A stretch of 64,000 bases of DNA, taken from positions 107,070-171,069 of the forward strand of contig SVUJ01000001.1 in assembly GCA_015063305.1 (NCBI GenBank), given 5' to 3'. Source of the DNA: Oscillospiraceae bacterium (GTDB lineage: Bacteria; Bacillota; Clostridia; Oscillospirales; CAG-272). Both the position numbers and the translations under genes were made by a program. This document shows, in pieces, positions 17,609-27,156 of this stretch. The notes below the pieces were generated by a model, which worked only from the letters and a program-made list of their open reading frames with translations, did no database searches and was not told the origin of the DNA. Position 1 is the first letter of the stretch. Each line of letters opens with the position of its first letter.

Positions 17609-18376
17609 ATGGGACAGAAGGTTAATCCCCACGGACTTCGTGTGGGCGTAATAAAGAACTGGGACTCCAGATGGTTCGTATCGGACGAGAAGTTCGGCGA
17701 CACTATCGTGTCCGACTATAAGATAAGAAAGTATCTTAAGAAAGAACTCCAGAGCGCAGGCGTTCCTAAGATAGAGATCGAGCGCGACAGCCAGAGAGTA
17801 AGAATATTCATTCATTGCGCAAAGCCCGGAATGGTAATCGGCCGCGGCGGAGTAGAGATCGAGAAGTACAAGAACGAACTCCAGAAGATGGTTGGTATGC
17901 CCGTTGCACTCAACGTTGTTGAGGTAAGACAGCCCGACCTCGATGCTCAGCTGGTTGCAGAGAACATCGCAAAGCAGCTTGAGAACAGAGTGGCTTTCCG
18001 CCGTGCTATGAAGATGGCGATCAGAAACACTATGAGACTTGGCGCTAAGGGTATCAAGATCACCTGCAGCGGACGTCTTGCAGGAGCAGAAATCGCAAGA
18101 TCCGAGCACTATCATGAGGGAACTATCCCGCTTCAGACACTCAGAGCCGATATCGATTACGGTTTCTGGGAAGCAAATACAACCTACGGAAAGATCGGCG
18201 TCAAGGTATGGATATACAAGGGCGAGGTTCTTAACGAGGTAAACAGACAGAGCACAAACGCACCCAGAGATGCAAGACGCAACGATCGCCGCGACAACCG
18301 TGGTGGCGAGCGCCGCGGACGCCGTCCCGAGGGAGCAAGAGGCGAGAGAGCTCCGAGAGAAGGAGGTCGTAAATAA
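17609..18376 (+). CDS. rpsC: 30S ribosomal protein S3
   Basis: A 255-residue protein at the mRNA entry channel. It has [13 protein letters not shown] at the N-terminus, a KH domain with [16 protein letters not shown] and the C-terminal domain with [14 protein letters not shown] tail of about 35 Arg-, Gly- and Asp-rich residues (from about 220) extends it beyond the usual 215-230. The stop overlaps the rplP start. Confidence 0.97.
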   Translation: MGQKVNPHGLRVGVIKNWDSRWFVSDEKFGDTIVSDYKIRKYLKKELQSAGVPKIEIERDSQRVRIFIHCAKPGMVIGRGGVEIEKYKNELQKMVGMPVALNVVEVRQPDLDAQLVAENIAKQLENRVAFRRAMKMAIRNTMRLGAKGIKITCSGRLAGAEIARSEHYHEGTIPLQTLRADIDYGFWEANTTYGKIGVKVWIYKGEVLNEVNRQSTNAPRDARRNDRRDNRGGERRGRRPEGARGERAPREGGRK

Positions 18377-18789
18377 TGTTAATGCCGAAGAGAGTTAAGT
18401 TCCGTCGTGTACAGCGCGGCAGACTTAAGGGAAAAGCAACAAGCGGCAATAAGGTTACAAACGGTTCTTACGGACTTGTAGCGCTTGAGCCGGCATGGAT
18501 CACAAGCAATCAGATCGAGGCAGCCCGTATCGCGATGACAAGATACATCAAGCGTGGCGGTAAGGTCTGGATAAAGATATTCCCCGACAAGCCTATCACT
18601 GAGAAGCCTGCCGAGACTCGAATGGGTTCCGGTAAGGGTTCGCCTGAGTATTGGGTTGCAGTAGTTAAGCCGGGCAGAGTAATGTTCGAGATGGACGGAG
18701 TTGCAGAAGAGGCAGCAAGAGAAGCTATGCGTCTTGCATCTCACAAGCTCCCCATCAAGTGTAAGTTCGTGACAAAGGAGGATGTATAA
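18376..18789 (+). CDS. rplP: 50S ribosomal protein L16
   Basis: A 137-residue protein organising the A site of the 50S subunit. It starts [19 protein letters not shown], and contains [24 protein letters not shown] and the [20 protein letters not shown] loop. Length is normal. The ATG overlaps the rpsC stop (TAATG), with AGAAGGAGG just upstream. Confidence 0.98.
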   Translation: MLMPKRVKFRRVQRGRLKGKATSGNKVTNGSYGLVALEPAWITSNQIEAARIAMTRYIKRGGKVWIKIFPDKPITEKPAETRMGSGKGSPEYWVAVVKPGRVMFEMDGVAEEAAREAMRLASHKLPIKCKFVTKEDV

Positions 18790-18792
18790 GCG

Positions 18793-18993
18793 ATGAAAGC
18801 ACAGAAGTTCACAGAAGAGCTGAGAAAAATGAGCGCTGAAGAGCTTGACGCAAAGCTTAAAGAGCTTAAGGAAGAACTTTTCAGACTTCGTTTCCAGCAC
18901 GCGATCAATCAGCTTGACAACCCCCAGAAGATCGTGGACGTCAAGAAGAACATTGCCCGTGTAATGACAATCCTTTCAGAGAAAAATGCGTAA
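18793..18993 (+). CDS. rpmC: 50S ribosomal protein L29
   Basis: A 66-residue helical protein near the tunnel exit. MKAQKFTEELRKMSAEELDAKLKELKEELFRLRFQHA-type helices and the closing NIARVMTIL segment are L29. It lies three bases after rplP, with an SD inside that gene's end. Confidence 0.96.
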   Translation: MKAQKFTEELRKMSAEELDAKLKELKEELFRLRFQHAINQLDNPQKIVDVKKNIARVMTILSEKNA

Positions 18994-19005
18994 GGAGGAA
19001 TAGTC

Positions 19006-19266
19006 ATGACAGAAGAAAGAAATCTCAGAAAGACCAGAGTTGGATACGTAGTAAGCGATAAGATGGACAAGACTGTTGTCGTAGCTATCGAGGACAACGT
19101 AAGACACGCGGTCTACGGAAAGATCATCAAACACACCTTGAAGGTTCATGCACACGACGAGAAGAACGAGTGCGGAATCGGCGACAAGGTAGAGATTATG
19201 GAAACAAGACCTCTCTCCAAAACAAAGAGATGGCGCGTTGTTGAAATAATCGAAAAAGCTAAATAA
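19006..19266 (+). CDS. rpsQ: 30S ribosomal protein S17
   Basis: An 86-residue OB-fold 16S rRNA-binding protein. [19 protein letters not shown] and the [22 protein letters not shown] segment are diagnostic. AAGGAGG precedes the ATG. A 68-base gap follows before rplN. Confidence 0.97.
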   Translation: MTEERNLRKTRVGYVVSDKMDKTVVVAIEDNVRHAVYGKIIKHTLKVHAHDEKNECGIGDKVEIMETRPLSKTKRWRVVEIIEKAK

Positions 19267-19334
19267 TTTAGCTCCACAAAAACCATATACAGTAGATACG
19301 GCAGAAATCGTATTGAAATCAGGAGGAAAATAAA

Positions 19335-19703
19335 GTGATACAGCAACAAACATTAATGAAGGTTGCCGATAACACCGGAGCTAAAGAGCTGATGTGCATT
19401 CGCGTATTGGGCGGAACAGGCCGCAGATACGCAAACATCGGTGATATAGTAGTAGCCAGCGTAAAGAAGGCTACTCCCGGCGGCGTTGTTAAGAAGGGCG
19501 ACGTAGTAAAGGCTGTTGTAGTTAGAAGCGCACACGGAATCAAGCGCGCTGACGGCTCTTACATCAAGTTCGACGAGAACGCAGCGGTAATCATCAGAGA
19601 AGATAAGACGCCCAGAGGTACACGTATATTTGGCCCTGTGGCAAGAGAACTTCGCGAGAAGGACTTCCTTAAGATCCTCTCTCTCGCACCCGAAGTACTT
19701 TAA
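19335..19703 (+). CDS. rplN: 50S ribosomal protein L14
   Basis: A 122-residue protein at the subunit interface. It starts [19 protein letters not shown], with GTG as the initiation codon at 19335, preceded by AGGAGG. The conserved [28 protein letters not shown] segment is complete. First gene of the spc portion. Confidence 0.97.
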   Translation: MIQQQTLMKVADNTGAKELMCIRVLGGTGRRYANIGDIVVASVKKATPGGVVKKGDVVKAVVVRSAHGIKRADGSYIKFDENAAVIIREDKTPRGTRIFGPVARELREKDFLKILSLAPEVL

Positions 19704-19718
19704 TGGAGGTATCGAGAA

Positions 19719-20024
19719 ATGAATATTAAGACAGGCGATACCGTCATCGTTCTTTCCGGTGACGACAAGGGAGCAAAGGGAAAGGTTATAGCCGTTTCCC
19801 CCAAGGAAGGAAAGGTGCTTGTTGAGAAGGTAAATATGATCCACAAGCACGTTAAGGCACGCAAGCAGGGAGATGAGAGCGGCATCATCGATGCTGAAGG
19901 CGCTATCTACGCGTCCAAGGTTGCTCTCTACTGCGACGCATGCAAGAAGGGCGTTAGAGTTAAGCACGTTGAAAAAGACGGCAAGAAGATCCGCGTTTGC
20001 GCAAAATGCGGAAAGGCACTTTAA
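19719..20024 (+). CDS. rplX: 50S ribosomal protein L24
   Basis: A 101-residue assembly-initiator protein with the KOW motif GDTVIVLSGDDKGAKGKVI near the N-terminus. The C-terminus has two CxxC pairs (YCDACKKG and VCAKCGKAL), a zinc-ribbon-like form common in Clostridia L24. Confidence 0.96.
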   Translation: MNIKTGDTVIVLSGDDKGAKGKVIAVSPKEGKVLVEKVNMIHKHVKARKQGDESGIIDAEGAIYASKVALYCDACKKGVRVKHVEKDGKKIRVCAKCGKAL

Positions 20025-20040
20025 TGGGAGGTAAAGACTG

Positions 20041-20583
20041 ATGGCAAGACTTAGAGAAACATATAAGGCCGAGGTTGCTCCCGCCCTTATGAAGAAATTT
20101 GAGTACAAGAGCTCGATGCAGATCCCTAAGCTCAACAAGGTAGTTATCAACTGCGGTGTTGGCGACGCAAAGGACAACTCCAAGGCTCTTGACGCTGTTA
20201 TCAACGATCTGACCCTTATCTCGGGTCAGAAGGCAGTACCCACATTCGCAAAGAAGTCTGTTGCAAACTTCAAGCTCCGTGAGGGCATGAAGATCGGTGC
20301 AAAGGTAACTCTTCGCGGCGACACGATGTATGAGTTTGTTGACAAGCTCTTCAACTTCGCGCTTCCCAGAGTTCGTGACTTCAAGGGTATCAACCCCAAC
20401 GCATTCGACGGCAGAGGAAACTATGCGCTCGGACTTAAGGAACAGCTCATATTCCCCGAGATCGAGTACGACCAGGTTGACAAGATCCGCGGAATGGACA
20501 TCTGCTTCGTAACAACAGCAAACACAGACGAAGAAGCAAGAGAGCTCCTCAAGCTTATGGGCGCTCCCTTCGCAAACAACTGA
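20041..20583 (+). CDS. rplE: 50S ribosomal protein L5
   Basis: A 180-residue 5S rRNA-binding protein. [24 protein letters not shown], the [15 protein letters not shown] segment and [22 protein letters not shown] are the family signatures. Length is normal. Confidence 0.98.
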   Translation: MARLRETYKAEVAPALMKKFEYKSSMQIPKLNKVVINCGVGDAKDNSKALDAVINDLTLISGQKAVPTFAKKSVANFKLREGMKIGAKVTLRGDTMYEFVDKLFNFALPRVRDFKGINPNAFDGRGNYALGLKEQLIFPEIEYDQVDKIRGMDICFVTTANTDEEARELLKLMGAPFANN

Positions 20584-20599
20584 TAGGAGGTAAGTAAGG

Positions 20600-20785
20600 A
20601 TGGCTAAAAAGGCAATGGTTCTCAAGCAGCAGAAGGCGCAGAAGTATTCCACTCGTGAGTACAACAGATGCAAGATCTGCGGACGTCCCCATGCTTATCT
20701 TCGCAAGTACGGCATTTGCCGTATCTGCTTCCGTAACCTCGCTTATAAGGGAGAGATCCCCGGCGTGAAGAAGGCAAGCTGGTAA
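20600..20785 (+). CDS. rpsN: 30S ribosomal protein S14, zinc-binding (type Z)
   Basis: A 61-residue short C+ form. The four zinc ligands are in CKICGRPH and CRICFR, and the C-terminal [11 protein letters not shown] is typical. The longer zinc-free paralogue used under zinc limitation is not in this window. A 197-base gap follows. Confidence 0.97.
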   Translation: MAKKAMVLKQQKAQKYSTREYNRCKICGRPHAYLRKYGICRICFRNLAYKGEIPGVKKASW

Positions 20786-20800
20786 GATTTAATGTGATTT

Positions 20801-20832
20801 CGGAAATCAAGACCGCGCGGTCTTGAATTCCG
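20801..20832. repeat. 32-nt near-perfect palindrome between rpsN and rpsH
   Basis: The core TCAAGACCGCGCGGTCTTGA (20807-20826) is a perfect palindrome, extended by CGGAA/TTCCG at both ends. As RNA it would be a long stem with essentially no loop. No T-run follows, so it is not a classical terminator. A processing site or protein-binding site is possible. Confidence 0.6.
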
Positions 20833-20982
20833 AGTGTCATATATCGCGAAAGCGAAAAACCCCTAACTATCAGAAGGAAGCTAATCGCAGAAAAAATAAC
20901 AGGCGTTGGGCTTAACCGCTGATATGCCGCCGAGAAGATCGGCAGCAAGAATAATTTACTTGCATACAGGAGGAAAAAAGTA

Positions 20983-21381
20983 ATGCAAATGTCAGATGTA
21001 ATCGCCGATATGCTTACAAGAATAAGAAATGCTAACGATGCAAAGCATGCAACTGTAGACATTCCGGCATCCAACATGAAAAAGTCTATCGCAGACATTC
21101 TCGTTGAAGAGGGCTACGTAAAGGGCTATCAGGTAATCGAGGATGGCAAGCAGGGTGTGATCCGTGTTACACTTAAGTACACGGCAAGCAAGCAGAAGGT
21201 TATCCGCGGAATTCGCCGCGTATCGAAGCCCGGTCTTCGTATATACGCAGGTTACGAGGATATGCCCAAGGTTATGAACGGCCTTGGAATCGCTATCGTT
21301 TCCACATCCAAAGGAATAATGACCGACAAGAAGGCAAGAGCTACCAAGATAGGTGGCGAAGTGCTGGCGTTTGTTTGGTAA
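20983..21381 (+). CDS. rpsH: 30S ribosomal protein S8
   Basis: A 132-residue 16S rRNA-binding protein and spc-operon regulator in other bacteria. [17 protein letters not shown] and the C-terminal [20 protein letters not shown] segment are diagnostic. ATG 20983 has CAGGAGG 9 bases upstream. A second ATG six bases later is also possible. Confidence 0.97.
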   Translation: MQMSDVIADMLTRIRNANDAKHATVDIPASNMKKSIADILVEEGYVKGYQVIEDGKQGVIRVTLKYTASKQKVIRGIRRVSKPGLRIYAGYEDMPKVMNGLGIAIVSTSKGIMTDKKARATKIGGEVLAFVW

Positions 21382-21402
21382 TGAAGGCGGGAGGTAAATA
21401 AA

Positions 21403-21975
21403 ATGTCAAGAATAGGAAGAATGCCGATTGATGTTCCCGCAGGCGTTACCGTTACCATTGCGGCTGACAACACCGTAACAGTAAAGGGACCTCTCGGAAC
21501 ACTTACCGAAAAGTTCAGCGAACGTATGAGCATTAAGCAGGAGGGCGCGCAGATAATCGTTACTCGCCCCACTGACGAAAAAGAAGACAGAAGCGTACAC
21601 GGTCTTACTCGCGCGCTTCTCAACAATATGGTAGTAGGAGTAAGCAAGGGCTATTCCAAGACCCTTGAGATCATTGGTGTAGGTTATAAGGCAGCTAAGG
21701 TCGGCAAGACCGTTCAGCTTTATCTCGGACACTCGCTCCTCTCCAACGGAACTCCCCAGGAAAAGTTCTGCATCACAGAGCCCGAGGGAATCACACTTGA
21801 GGTTGCCGAGAAGGCTGTTCCGATAACCATCACGGTTAAGGGAATAGACAAGCAGGCAGTTGGACAGATGGCAGCAGTTATCAGAGGCAAGAGACCCCCC
21901 GAGCCCTATCATGGTAAGGGTGTTAAGTACTCTGATGAGAGAGTTCGCCGCAAGGCCGGAAAAACCGGTAAATAA
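21403..21975 (+). CDS. rplF: 50S ribosomal protein L6
   Basis: A 190-residue protein near the factor-binding site. It has SRIGRMPIDVPAGV at the start, GVSKGYSKTLEIIGVGYKA in the middle, and KRPPEPYHGKGVKYSDERVRRKAGK at the end. It is slightly longer than the usual 178-180. Confidence 0.98.
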   Translation: MSRIGRMPIDVPAGVTVTIAADNTVTVKGPLGTLTEKFSERMSIKQEGAQIIVTRPTDEKEDRSVHGLTRALLNNMVVGVSKGYSKTLEIIGVGYKAAKVGKTVQLYLGHSLLSNGTPQEKFCITEPEGITLEVAEKAVPITITVKGIDKQAVGQMAAVIRGKRPPEPYHGKGVKYSDERVRRKAGKTGK

Positions 21976-21993
21976 TGAAAGGAGTAGACACAA

Positions 21994-22353
21994 ATGGTAT
22001 CAAGAAAAGACGCTAATAAGGCTCGTCTTAAGAGACATAAGAGAGTCAGAGCAAAGATCTCGGGTACAGCTGCTCGTCCTCGTTTGGCAGTATATCGCTC
22101 AAACGCGAACATCAGCGCACAGATCATTGATGACGTTGCAGGTGTAACATTGGTTTCTGCTTCTACCTATGAGAAGGATTTCCAGGGTAACGGCGGAAAC
22201 AAGGAAGCTGCAAGAGCAGTAGGAAAAGCAATCGCTGTAAAAGCAGCGGCAAAGGGTATCACCGAAGTCGTATTCGACAGAGGCGGCTATCTTTATCACG
22301 GACGTGTATCGGAGTTGGCTGACGGCGCTCGCGAGGGCGGCTTGAAGTTCTAA
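21994..22353 (+). CDS. rplR: 50S ribosomal protein L18
   Basis: A 119-residue 5S rRNA-binding protein. [24 protein letters not shown] and the [26 protein letters not shown] segment match L18. AAAGGAG lies upstream of the ATG. Confidence 0.97.
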   Translation: MVSRKDANKARLKRHKRVRAKISGTAARPRLAVYRSNANISAQIIDDVAGVTLVSASTYEKDFQGNGGNKEAARAVGKAIAVKAAAKGITEVVFDRGGYLYHGRVSELADGAREGGLKF

Positions 22354-22430
22354 TCGCCAAAGGCGGTTAGTCCGGTTTGTACACTGTTCAAAACACAATG
22401 TATTGAACAAAATTTCAGGAGGAAAACACA

Positions 22431-22934
22431 ATGTCAACTAAAATTAATCCGGCAGAGCTTGATCTTCGTGAGCAGCTCGTCGCATTGAATCGTGTTTCCA
22501 AGACCGTAAAAGGTGGTCGTATCGCTCGTTTCGCAGCAATCATGGTTGTTGGTGACGGAAACGGTCATGTAGGAGTAGGACTTGGAAAGGCAGCTGAGGT
22601 TCCGGAAGCGATCCGCAAGGGAATCGAAGATGCAAAGAAAAATATGATAACAGTATCCCTTAAGGGTTCAACTATCCCCCACGAGGTAGTAGGTGTATTC
22701 GGAGCAGGTAAGGTCCTTCTTAAGCCCGCCGCTCCCGGTACAGGTATTATCGCTGGTGGTAAGGTAAGAGCAGTTCTCGAGCTCGCAGGTATCCATAACA
22801 TTCGTGCAAAGTGCTTGCGCTCCAACAATCCTACAAACGTTGTTAAGGCAACTATTGCAGGACTTGAGGCGCTCCGCAGCGCAGAAGAGGTTGCGAAGAT
22901 CCGTGACATCTCTGTTGATCAGGTAAAGGCATAA
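22431..22934 (+). CDS. rpsE: 30S ribosomal protein S5
   Basis: A 167-residue decoding-fidelity protein. [33 protein letters not shown] is the double-stranded RNA-binding-like domain; [15 protein letters not shown] and [17 protein letters not shown] follow. Length is normal. A 77-base gap precedes it, with CAGGAGG at the start. Confidence 0.98.
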   Translation: MSTKINPAELDLREQLVALNRVSKTVKGGRIARFAAIMVVGDGNGHVGVGLGKAAEVPEAIRKGIEDAKKNMITVSLKGSTIPHEVVGVFGAGKVLLKPAAPGTGIIAGGKVRAVLELAGIHNIRAKCLRSNNPTNVVKATIAGLEALRSAEEVAKIRDISVDQVKA

Positions 22935-22948
22935 GGAGGGTTTAGAAA

Positions 22949-23122
22949 ATGAAAAAAGTAACTCTCGTAAAGAGCACCATCGGTGCAAAGCCTAACCAGA
23001 AGGCAACAGCGAAGTCCCTCGGACTTGTTAAGATAGGCGACAGCATCGTTCATGAGGACAATGCAGTGCTTGCAGGCAAGATCAAAGTTATCTCTCACCT
23101 CGTAAAAGTTGAAAACGTATAA
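22949..23122 (+). CDS. rpmD: 50S ribosomal protein L30
   Basis: A 57-residue protein. The translation starts MKKVTLVKSTIGAKPNQKA and continues SLGLVKIGDSIVHEDNAVLAGKIKVISHLVKVE, the bacterial L30 fold. AAGGAGGG lies 9 bases before ATG 22949, and the TAA at 23120-23122 is 12 bases before rplO. Its position between rpsE and rplO is the expected one. Confidence 0.96.
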   Translation: MKKVTLVKSTIGAKPNQKATAKSLGLVKIGDSIVHEDNAVLAGKIKVISHLVKVENV

Positions 23123-23134
23123 GGAGGCAGCAAG

Positions 23135-23575
23135 ATGAAACTTAATGAACTTTCACCCGCAGTTGGCTCTGCAAAGCCCGCATGGCGTAAGGGCAGAGGT
23201 CCCGGATCGGGTAACGGCAAAACAGCCGGCAAGGGACACAAGGGTCAGAACGCGCGCTCCGGCGGCGGTGTAAGACCCGGATTTGAGGGAGGACAGCTCC
23301 CCCTGTACAGAAAGCTTCCCAAGAGAGGCTTCACTAACAGATTTGCTGTCAATTATGCAATAGTAAACGTTTCTGATCTCAACAAGTTTGAGGACGGAGC
23401 AGTAGTAGATCTCGAGACCCTGGTTGAGAAAAGAATAGTTCGCAAGCCCATGGATGGACTTAAGGTCCTCGGCGGCGGCGAGCTCATCAAAAAAATAACT
23501 GTCAAAGCGACAGTCTTTTCGGCAACAGCTAAGGAAAAGATAGAAGCAGCAGGTGGAAAGACCGAGGAGGTATAA
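23135..23575 (+). CDS. rplO: 50S ribosomal protein L15
   Basis: A 146-residue late-assembly protein. The glycine- and lysine-rich N-terminal extension ([20 protein letters not shown], then [24 protein letters not shown]) is unmistakable. Its last codons carry the GGAGG for secY, three bases downstream. Confidence 0.98.
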   Translation: MKLNELSPAVGSAKPAWRKGRGPGSGNGKTAGKGHKGQNARSGGGVRPGFEGGQLPLYRKLPKRGFTNRFAVNYAIVNVSDLNKFEDGAVVDLETLVEKRIVRKPMDGLKVLGGGELIKKITVKATVFSATAKEKIEAAGGKTEEV

Positions 23576-23577
23576 GC

Positions 23578-24900
23578 ATGATCAAGACGCTGAAAAATGC
23601 TTGGAGAATCCCTGAGCTTAGAAGCAAGCTCCTCTTCACATTGCTTATCATCGTTCTTTACCGACTTGGCGCAAACATTCCCGTACCTTACGTTAATCCC
23701 CAGGTATTCGAGGAAGCGTCTGCTGTAGCGGGCGGTACTATTCTGTACTACCTCAACATTCTTTCGGGCGATGCGCTCGGAAAGGCAACCCTTTTCGCAC
23801 TCGGCGTATCTCCTTACATTACGTCATCGATCGTAATGCAGCTCCTTACGATCGCTATCCCGCCCCTTGAGAGACTTGCAAAGCAGGGCGATGAAGGCAG
23901 AAAGAAGATAACTGCTATCACACGTCTCGTTACCGTAGGTCTTGCTCTTGTAACGGCTATCGGTTACGCGTTCTATCTTAACGCGTCGGGATTCCTTGTT
24001 ACTGAGATCGGCTGGTTCAGCGGTTCTGTTATCGTTGCTTGCTACTGCGCAGGCGCGGCACTCGTAATGTGGCTCGCAGAGAAGATCAATGAGTCGGGTA
24101 TCGGTAACGGTATTTCGATAATCCTCTTCGCAAACATTATCGCAGGTCTTTTCGGAATAGCACAGTCTCTTTGGGGCTTGGTATTCACGGCAGGCGGATT
24201 CAGCGGATTCAGCTGGGTAGGACTTATCCTTGCCGTTGTTGAGGCGCTCGTTCTTCTCGGAATGATAATGATCATCGTTTGGATGTCTGATGCAGAGAGA
24301 AGAATTCCGATACAGTACGCTAAGAGAGTTGTTGGAAGAAAGATGTATGGCGGTCAGAACACAAATCTGCCCCTCAAGGTAAACATGGCAGGAGTTATGC
24401 CTATAATCTTTGCTAACTCTATAGTTGCGATCCCCGCTACTATAGTAAGCTTTATGAGCAAGGAGAACTGGTTTACTAAGTTTATCAACAACTGGTTCAA
24501 TTATAACACCTGGCCTTACCTCATAGTATTCACGATCCTTCTGTTTGCTTTCGCGTTCTTCTACGTGGCTATCTCGTTTAACCCCGTTGAGGTCGCAAAC
24601 AACATCAAGAACAACGGAGGAGCTATCCCCGGAATTCGTTCGGGCAGACCCACCGTTACCTATATCAAGAAGATACTCAACAGAATAACCCTTTTGGGTG
24701 CAATAATAGTCGCGTTTATCGCTTGCTTCCCCATGATCGTTAATATCATTGATACTATGATCACCCCCGGAAGCACCAGATTCTCCGCGCTTGCGTTCGG
24801 CGGTTCTTCGCTGATCATTCTCGTTGGTGTTGCTCTTGAGACAGTTCGTGAGCTTGAGGCTCAGATGTCCCTGAGAAACTACAAGGGATTTCTTGACTGA
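23578..24900 (+). CDS. secY: Preprotein translocase subunit SecY
   Basis: A 440-residue channel subunit of the Sec translocon in the cytoplasmic membrane, with ten predicted membrane segments. The plug/TM2 region (FALGVSPYITSSIVMQLL), NGISIILFANIIAG and the cytosolic loop motifs AERRIPIQYAKR and PGIRSGRPT are conserved. It starts three bases after rplO. Confidence 0.98.
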   Translation: MIKTLKNAWRIPELRSKLLFTLLIIVLYRLGANIPVPYVNPQVFEEASAVAGGTILYYLNILSGDALGKATLFALGVSPYITSSIVMQLLTIAIPPLERLAKQGDEGRKKITAITRLVTVGLALVTAIGYAFYLNASGFLVTEIGWFSGSVIVACYCAGAALVMWLAEKINESGIGNGISIILFANIIAGLFGIAQSLWGLVFTAGGFSGFSWVGLILAVVEALVLLGMIMIIVWMSDAERRIPIQYAKRVVGRKMYGGQNTNLPLKVNMAGVMPIIFANSIVAIPATIVSFMSKENWFTKFINNWFNYNTWPYLIVFTILLFAFAFFYVAISFNPVEVANNIKNNGGAIPGIRSGRPTVTYIKKILNRITLLGAIIVAFIACFPMIVNIIDTMITPGSTRFSALAFGGSSLIILVGVALETVRELEAQMSLRNYKGFLD

Positions 24901-24921
24901 TCCCCTTCGGAGGAATAAACT

Positions 24922-25563
24922 ATGAAGCTTATTCTTTTGGGTGCGCCCGGAGCGGGCAAGGGAACTCAGTCAGCAAAAATATCAGAAAAGTGGAATATCC
25001 CCGCCGTATCTACGGGTGATATGCTTCGTGCCGCCGTTAAGGAGGGCACGGAGCAGGGACTTTCCGCAAAGGCATATATGGACGCGGGTAAGCTTGTTCC
25101 CGATGAGGTAGTCATCGGAATAATCAAGGAATACCTGTCGTCGGACAAATGCAAAAACGGATTTATACTCGACGGCTTCCCCCGTTCGATACCTCAGGCA
25201 GAGGCGCTTGACGCCATGGGCGTTAAGATAGACGCTGTGCTGAGCATCGAGGTGGAGGATGAGAAGATAATCGAGAGAATGAGCGGTCGTAGGATCTGCT
25301 CGTCCTGCGGAGCTTCTTATCACGTTGTGTATAACCCTCCGAAAAAGGCAGATGTCTGTGATGCTTGCTCGTCGGCTCTTTATATAAGAGATGACGATGC
25401 TGCCGAAACGGTCATCAAGCGCCTTAACACCTACCACGAGATAACCGAGCCGCTTAAGGGATACTACGAAAAGAAGGGTATTCTGGTATGCGCTAAGGGT
25501 ATGGAGAAGGTAGAGGACACTACGGCAAACGTATTTGAGGCACTTGAGAAGGTTGAGGCATAA
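24922..25563 (+). CDS. adk: Adenylate kinase
   Basis: A 213-residue enzyme interconverting ATP + AMP and 2 ADP. P-loop GAPGAGKGTQS, AMP-binding STGDMLRAAV and GFPRSIPQAEAL are present. The LID carries a four-cysteine zinc site (CSSCG..CDAC), the Gram-positive form. Length is normal. GGAGG precedes ATG 24922. Confidence 0.98.
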   Translation: MKLILLGAPGAGKGTQSAKISEKWNIPAVSTGDMLRAAVKEGTEQGLSAKAYMDAGKLVPDEVVIGIIKEYLSSDKCKNGFILDGFPRSIPQAEALDAMGVKIDAVLSIEVEDEKIIERMSGRRICSSCGASYHVVYNPPKKADVCDACSSALYIRDDDAAETVIKRLNTYHEITEPLKGYYEKKGILVCAKGMEKVEDTTANVFEALEKVEA

Positions 25564-25565
25564 GA

Positions 25566-26327
25566 ATGATTCAACTAAAAAATTCCGCTCAGATATCAGC
25601 AATGAAGGAAGCGGGAAGGATCACGGGAGAAGCGCTGCTTCTCGCGAGAGAGCATGTCAGGGAGGGAGTCAGCACCAAGGAGCTTGACACTCTTATAAGA
25701 GAGTATATCGAGCGCGCGGGCGCAAAACCTTCCTTCCTGGGATATGCCGGTTTTCCTGCATCGGCTTGTATCAGTATAAATGACGAGGTCATCCACGGCA
25801 TACCCTCGAAAAACAGGGTGCTTCAGGAGGGCGATATCGTCAAGATAGACGTGGGAGCTTTTTATAAGGGCTTTCACGGCGACAGCGCAAGAACGATTCC
25901 TGTCGGACGGGTAAGCGACGAGGCGATGAAGCTTATCGAGGTAACTCGAAACAGCTTTTTTGCGGGAGTCGATATGCTCAAGGTCGGAAACAGACTTGGA
26001 GATGTCGGATACGCGATACAGTCTTGTGTTGAAAAAGAAGGATTTTCCGTAGTCCGCAGATATATAGGTCACGGAGTAGGAAAAGAGCTTCACGAACAGC
26101 CCGACGTTCCGAACTACGGAACAGCGGGCAGAGGAACAAGACTTTGCGCGGGAATGACCTTGGCTATAGAGCCGATGGTCAATACCGGAAGCGCGGACGT
26201 CTATGAATTGGCTGACGGTTGGACAGTTAAAACTGTCGATAAGGGACTGTCGGCGCATTACGAGAACACGGTTGCTCTTACGAGCGACGGAGTCCTGATA
26301 ACGACGCTTATCGATAAAGATTTTTAA
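25566..26327 (+). CDS. map: Methionine aminopeptidase, type I
   Basis: A 253-residue dinuclear metal enzyme that removes N-terminal methionine. The ligands are in VKIDVGAFYKGFHGDSA (two Asp), GHGVGKELHE (His), the AIEPMV segment (Glu) and HYENTVAL (Glu). There is no N-terminal zinc extension. It begins three bases after the adk stop. Confidence 0.97.
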   Translation: MIQLKNSAQISAMKEAGRITGEALLLAREHVREGVSTKELDTLIREYIERAGAKPSFLGYAGFPASACISINDEVIHGIPSKNRVLQEGDIVKIDVGAFYKGFHGDSARTIPVGRVSDEAMKLIEVTRNSFFAGVDMLKVGNRLGDVGYAIQSCVEKEGFSVVRRYIGHGVGKELHEQPDVPNYGTAGRGTRLCAGMTLAIEPMVNTGSADVYELADGWTVKTVDKGLSAHYENTVALTSDGVLITTLIDKDF

Positions 26328-26366
26328 GGTTGATATCACAGAATATAAAGCAGAGGAGGGATTATT

Positions 26367-26585
26367 CTGCCTAAGGACGATGTAATAGAGTTTGAGGGTA
26401 CGGTCGTTGAGGCTCTGCCTAACGCTACCTTCAAGGTAAAGCTCCCGAACGGGCATATCGTTACTGCTCATATATCGGGAAAGCTGAGAATGAATTATAT
26501 CAGAATATTGCCGGGAGATAAGGTGACCGTTGAGGTGTCGGTCTACGACCTCAATAAGGGACGCATAACCTGGCGAGCAAAGTAA
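26367..26585 (+). CDS. infA: Translation initiation factor IF-1, with a non-canonical start codon
   Basis: A 72-residue OB-fold factor that occupies the 30S A site. From [19 protein letters not shown] to KGRITWRAK it matches IF-1 along its whole length. The frame contains no ATG, GTG or TTG between the in-frame TAA at 26346 and the conserved sequence. Candidate starts are CTG 26367 (7 bases after AGGAGG, aligning exactly with the usual Met1) or ATT at 26361 or 26364. CTG is preferred on spacing and length. Starting at the first internal ATG would delete about 40 residues. It sits between map and rpmJ as expected. Confidence 0.93.
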   Translation: MPKDDVIEFEGTVVEALPNATFKVKLPNGHIVTAHISGKLRMNYIRILPGDKVTVEVSVYDLNKGRITWRAK

Positions 26586-26620
26586 CGTAAAACAAATTCA
26601 GAAAGGAATGGTATAATAGA

Positions 26621-26734
26621 ATGAAGGTTAAACCATCCGTTAAAAAGATTTGCGAAAAGTGCAAAATCATAAAGAGAAAAGGCAAAGTAATGGTCATCTG
26701 CGAGAACCCTAAGCACAAGCAGAGACAGGGCTGA
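26621..26734 (+). CDS. rpmJ: 50S ribosomal protein L36 (zinc-binding form)
   Basis: A 37-residue protein, [20 protein letters not shown] and onward, ending HKQRQG. The CxxC, C and H zinc ligands are present, making it the C+ form. GAAAGGAATGG precedes ATG 26621. Confidence 0.97.
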   Translation: MKVKPSVKKICEKCKIIKRKGKVMVICENPKHKQRQG

Positions 26735-26771
26735 TTGTCTTTAAAATTTAACAGAAAGGTGAATAAACAAA

Positions 26772-27140
26772 ATGGCACGTATAGCTGGTGTTGATATACC
26801 TAACAACAAGCGTGTTGAGATAGCTCTTACCTATATCTACGGAATCGGAAGAAAGAGCGCTAACGATATTCTCGCACAGACGGGCATAAACCCCGATACA
26901 CGCGCAAAGGATCTTACCGAAGATGAGATCGCAAAGCTTCGTGACGTAATTGAAAACCAGTACACCGTTGAAGGTGACCTCCGCCGTGAGGTTGCGCTCA
27001 ACATCAAGAGAATGGTTGAGATCAATTGCTACCGCGGTATCAGACACAGAAAAGGTCTTCCCGTAAGAGGACAGAGAACAAAAACCAATGCAAGAACCCG
27101 CAAGGGACCTGCAAAGACGATAGCAAACAAGAAGAAGTAA
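26772..27140 (+). CDS. rpsM: 30S ribosomal protein S13
   Basis: A 122-residue 30S head protein. [25 protein letters not shown], the [14 protein letters not shown] region and [28 protein letters not shown] are diagnostic. Confidence 0.98.
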   Translation: MARIAGVDIPNNKRVEIALTYIYGIGRKSANDILAQTGINPDTRAKDLTEDEIAKLRDVIENQYTVEGDLRREVALNIKRMVEINCYRGIRHRKGLPVRGQRTKTNARTRKGPAKTIANKKK

Positions 27141-27156
27141 AGGAGAGGCATGACAG

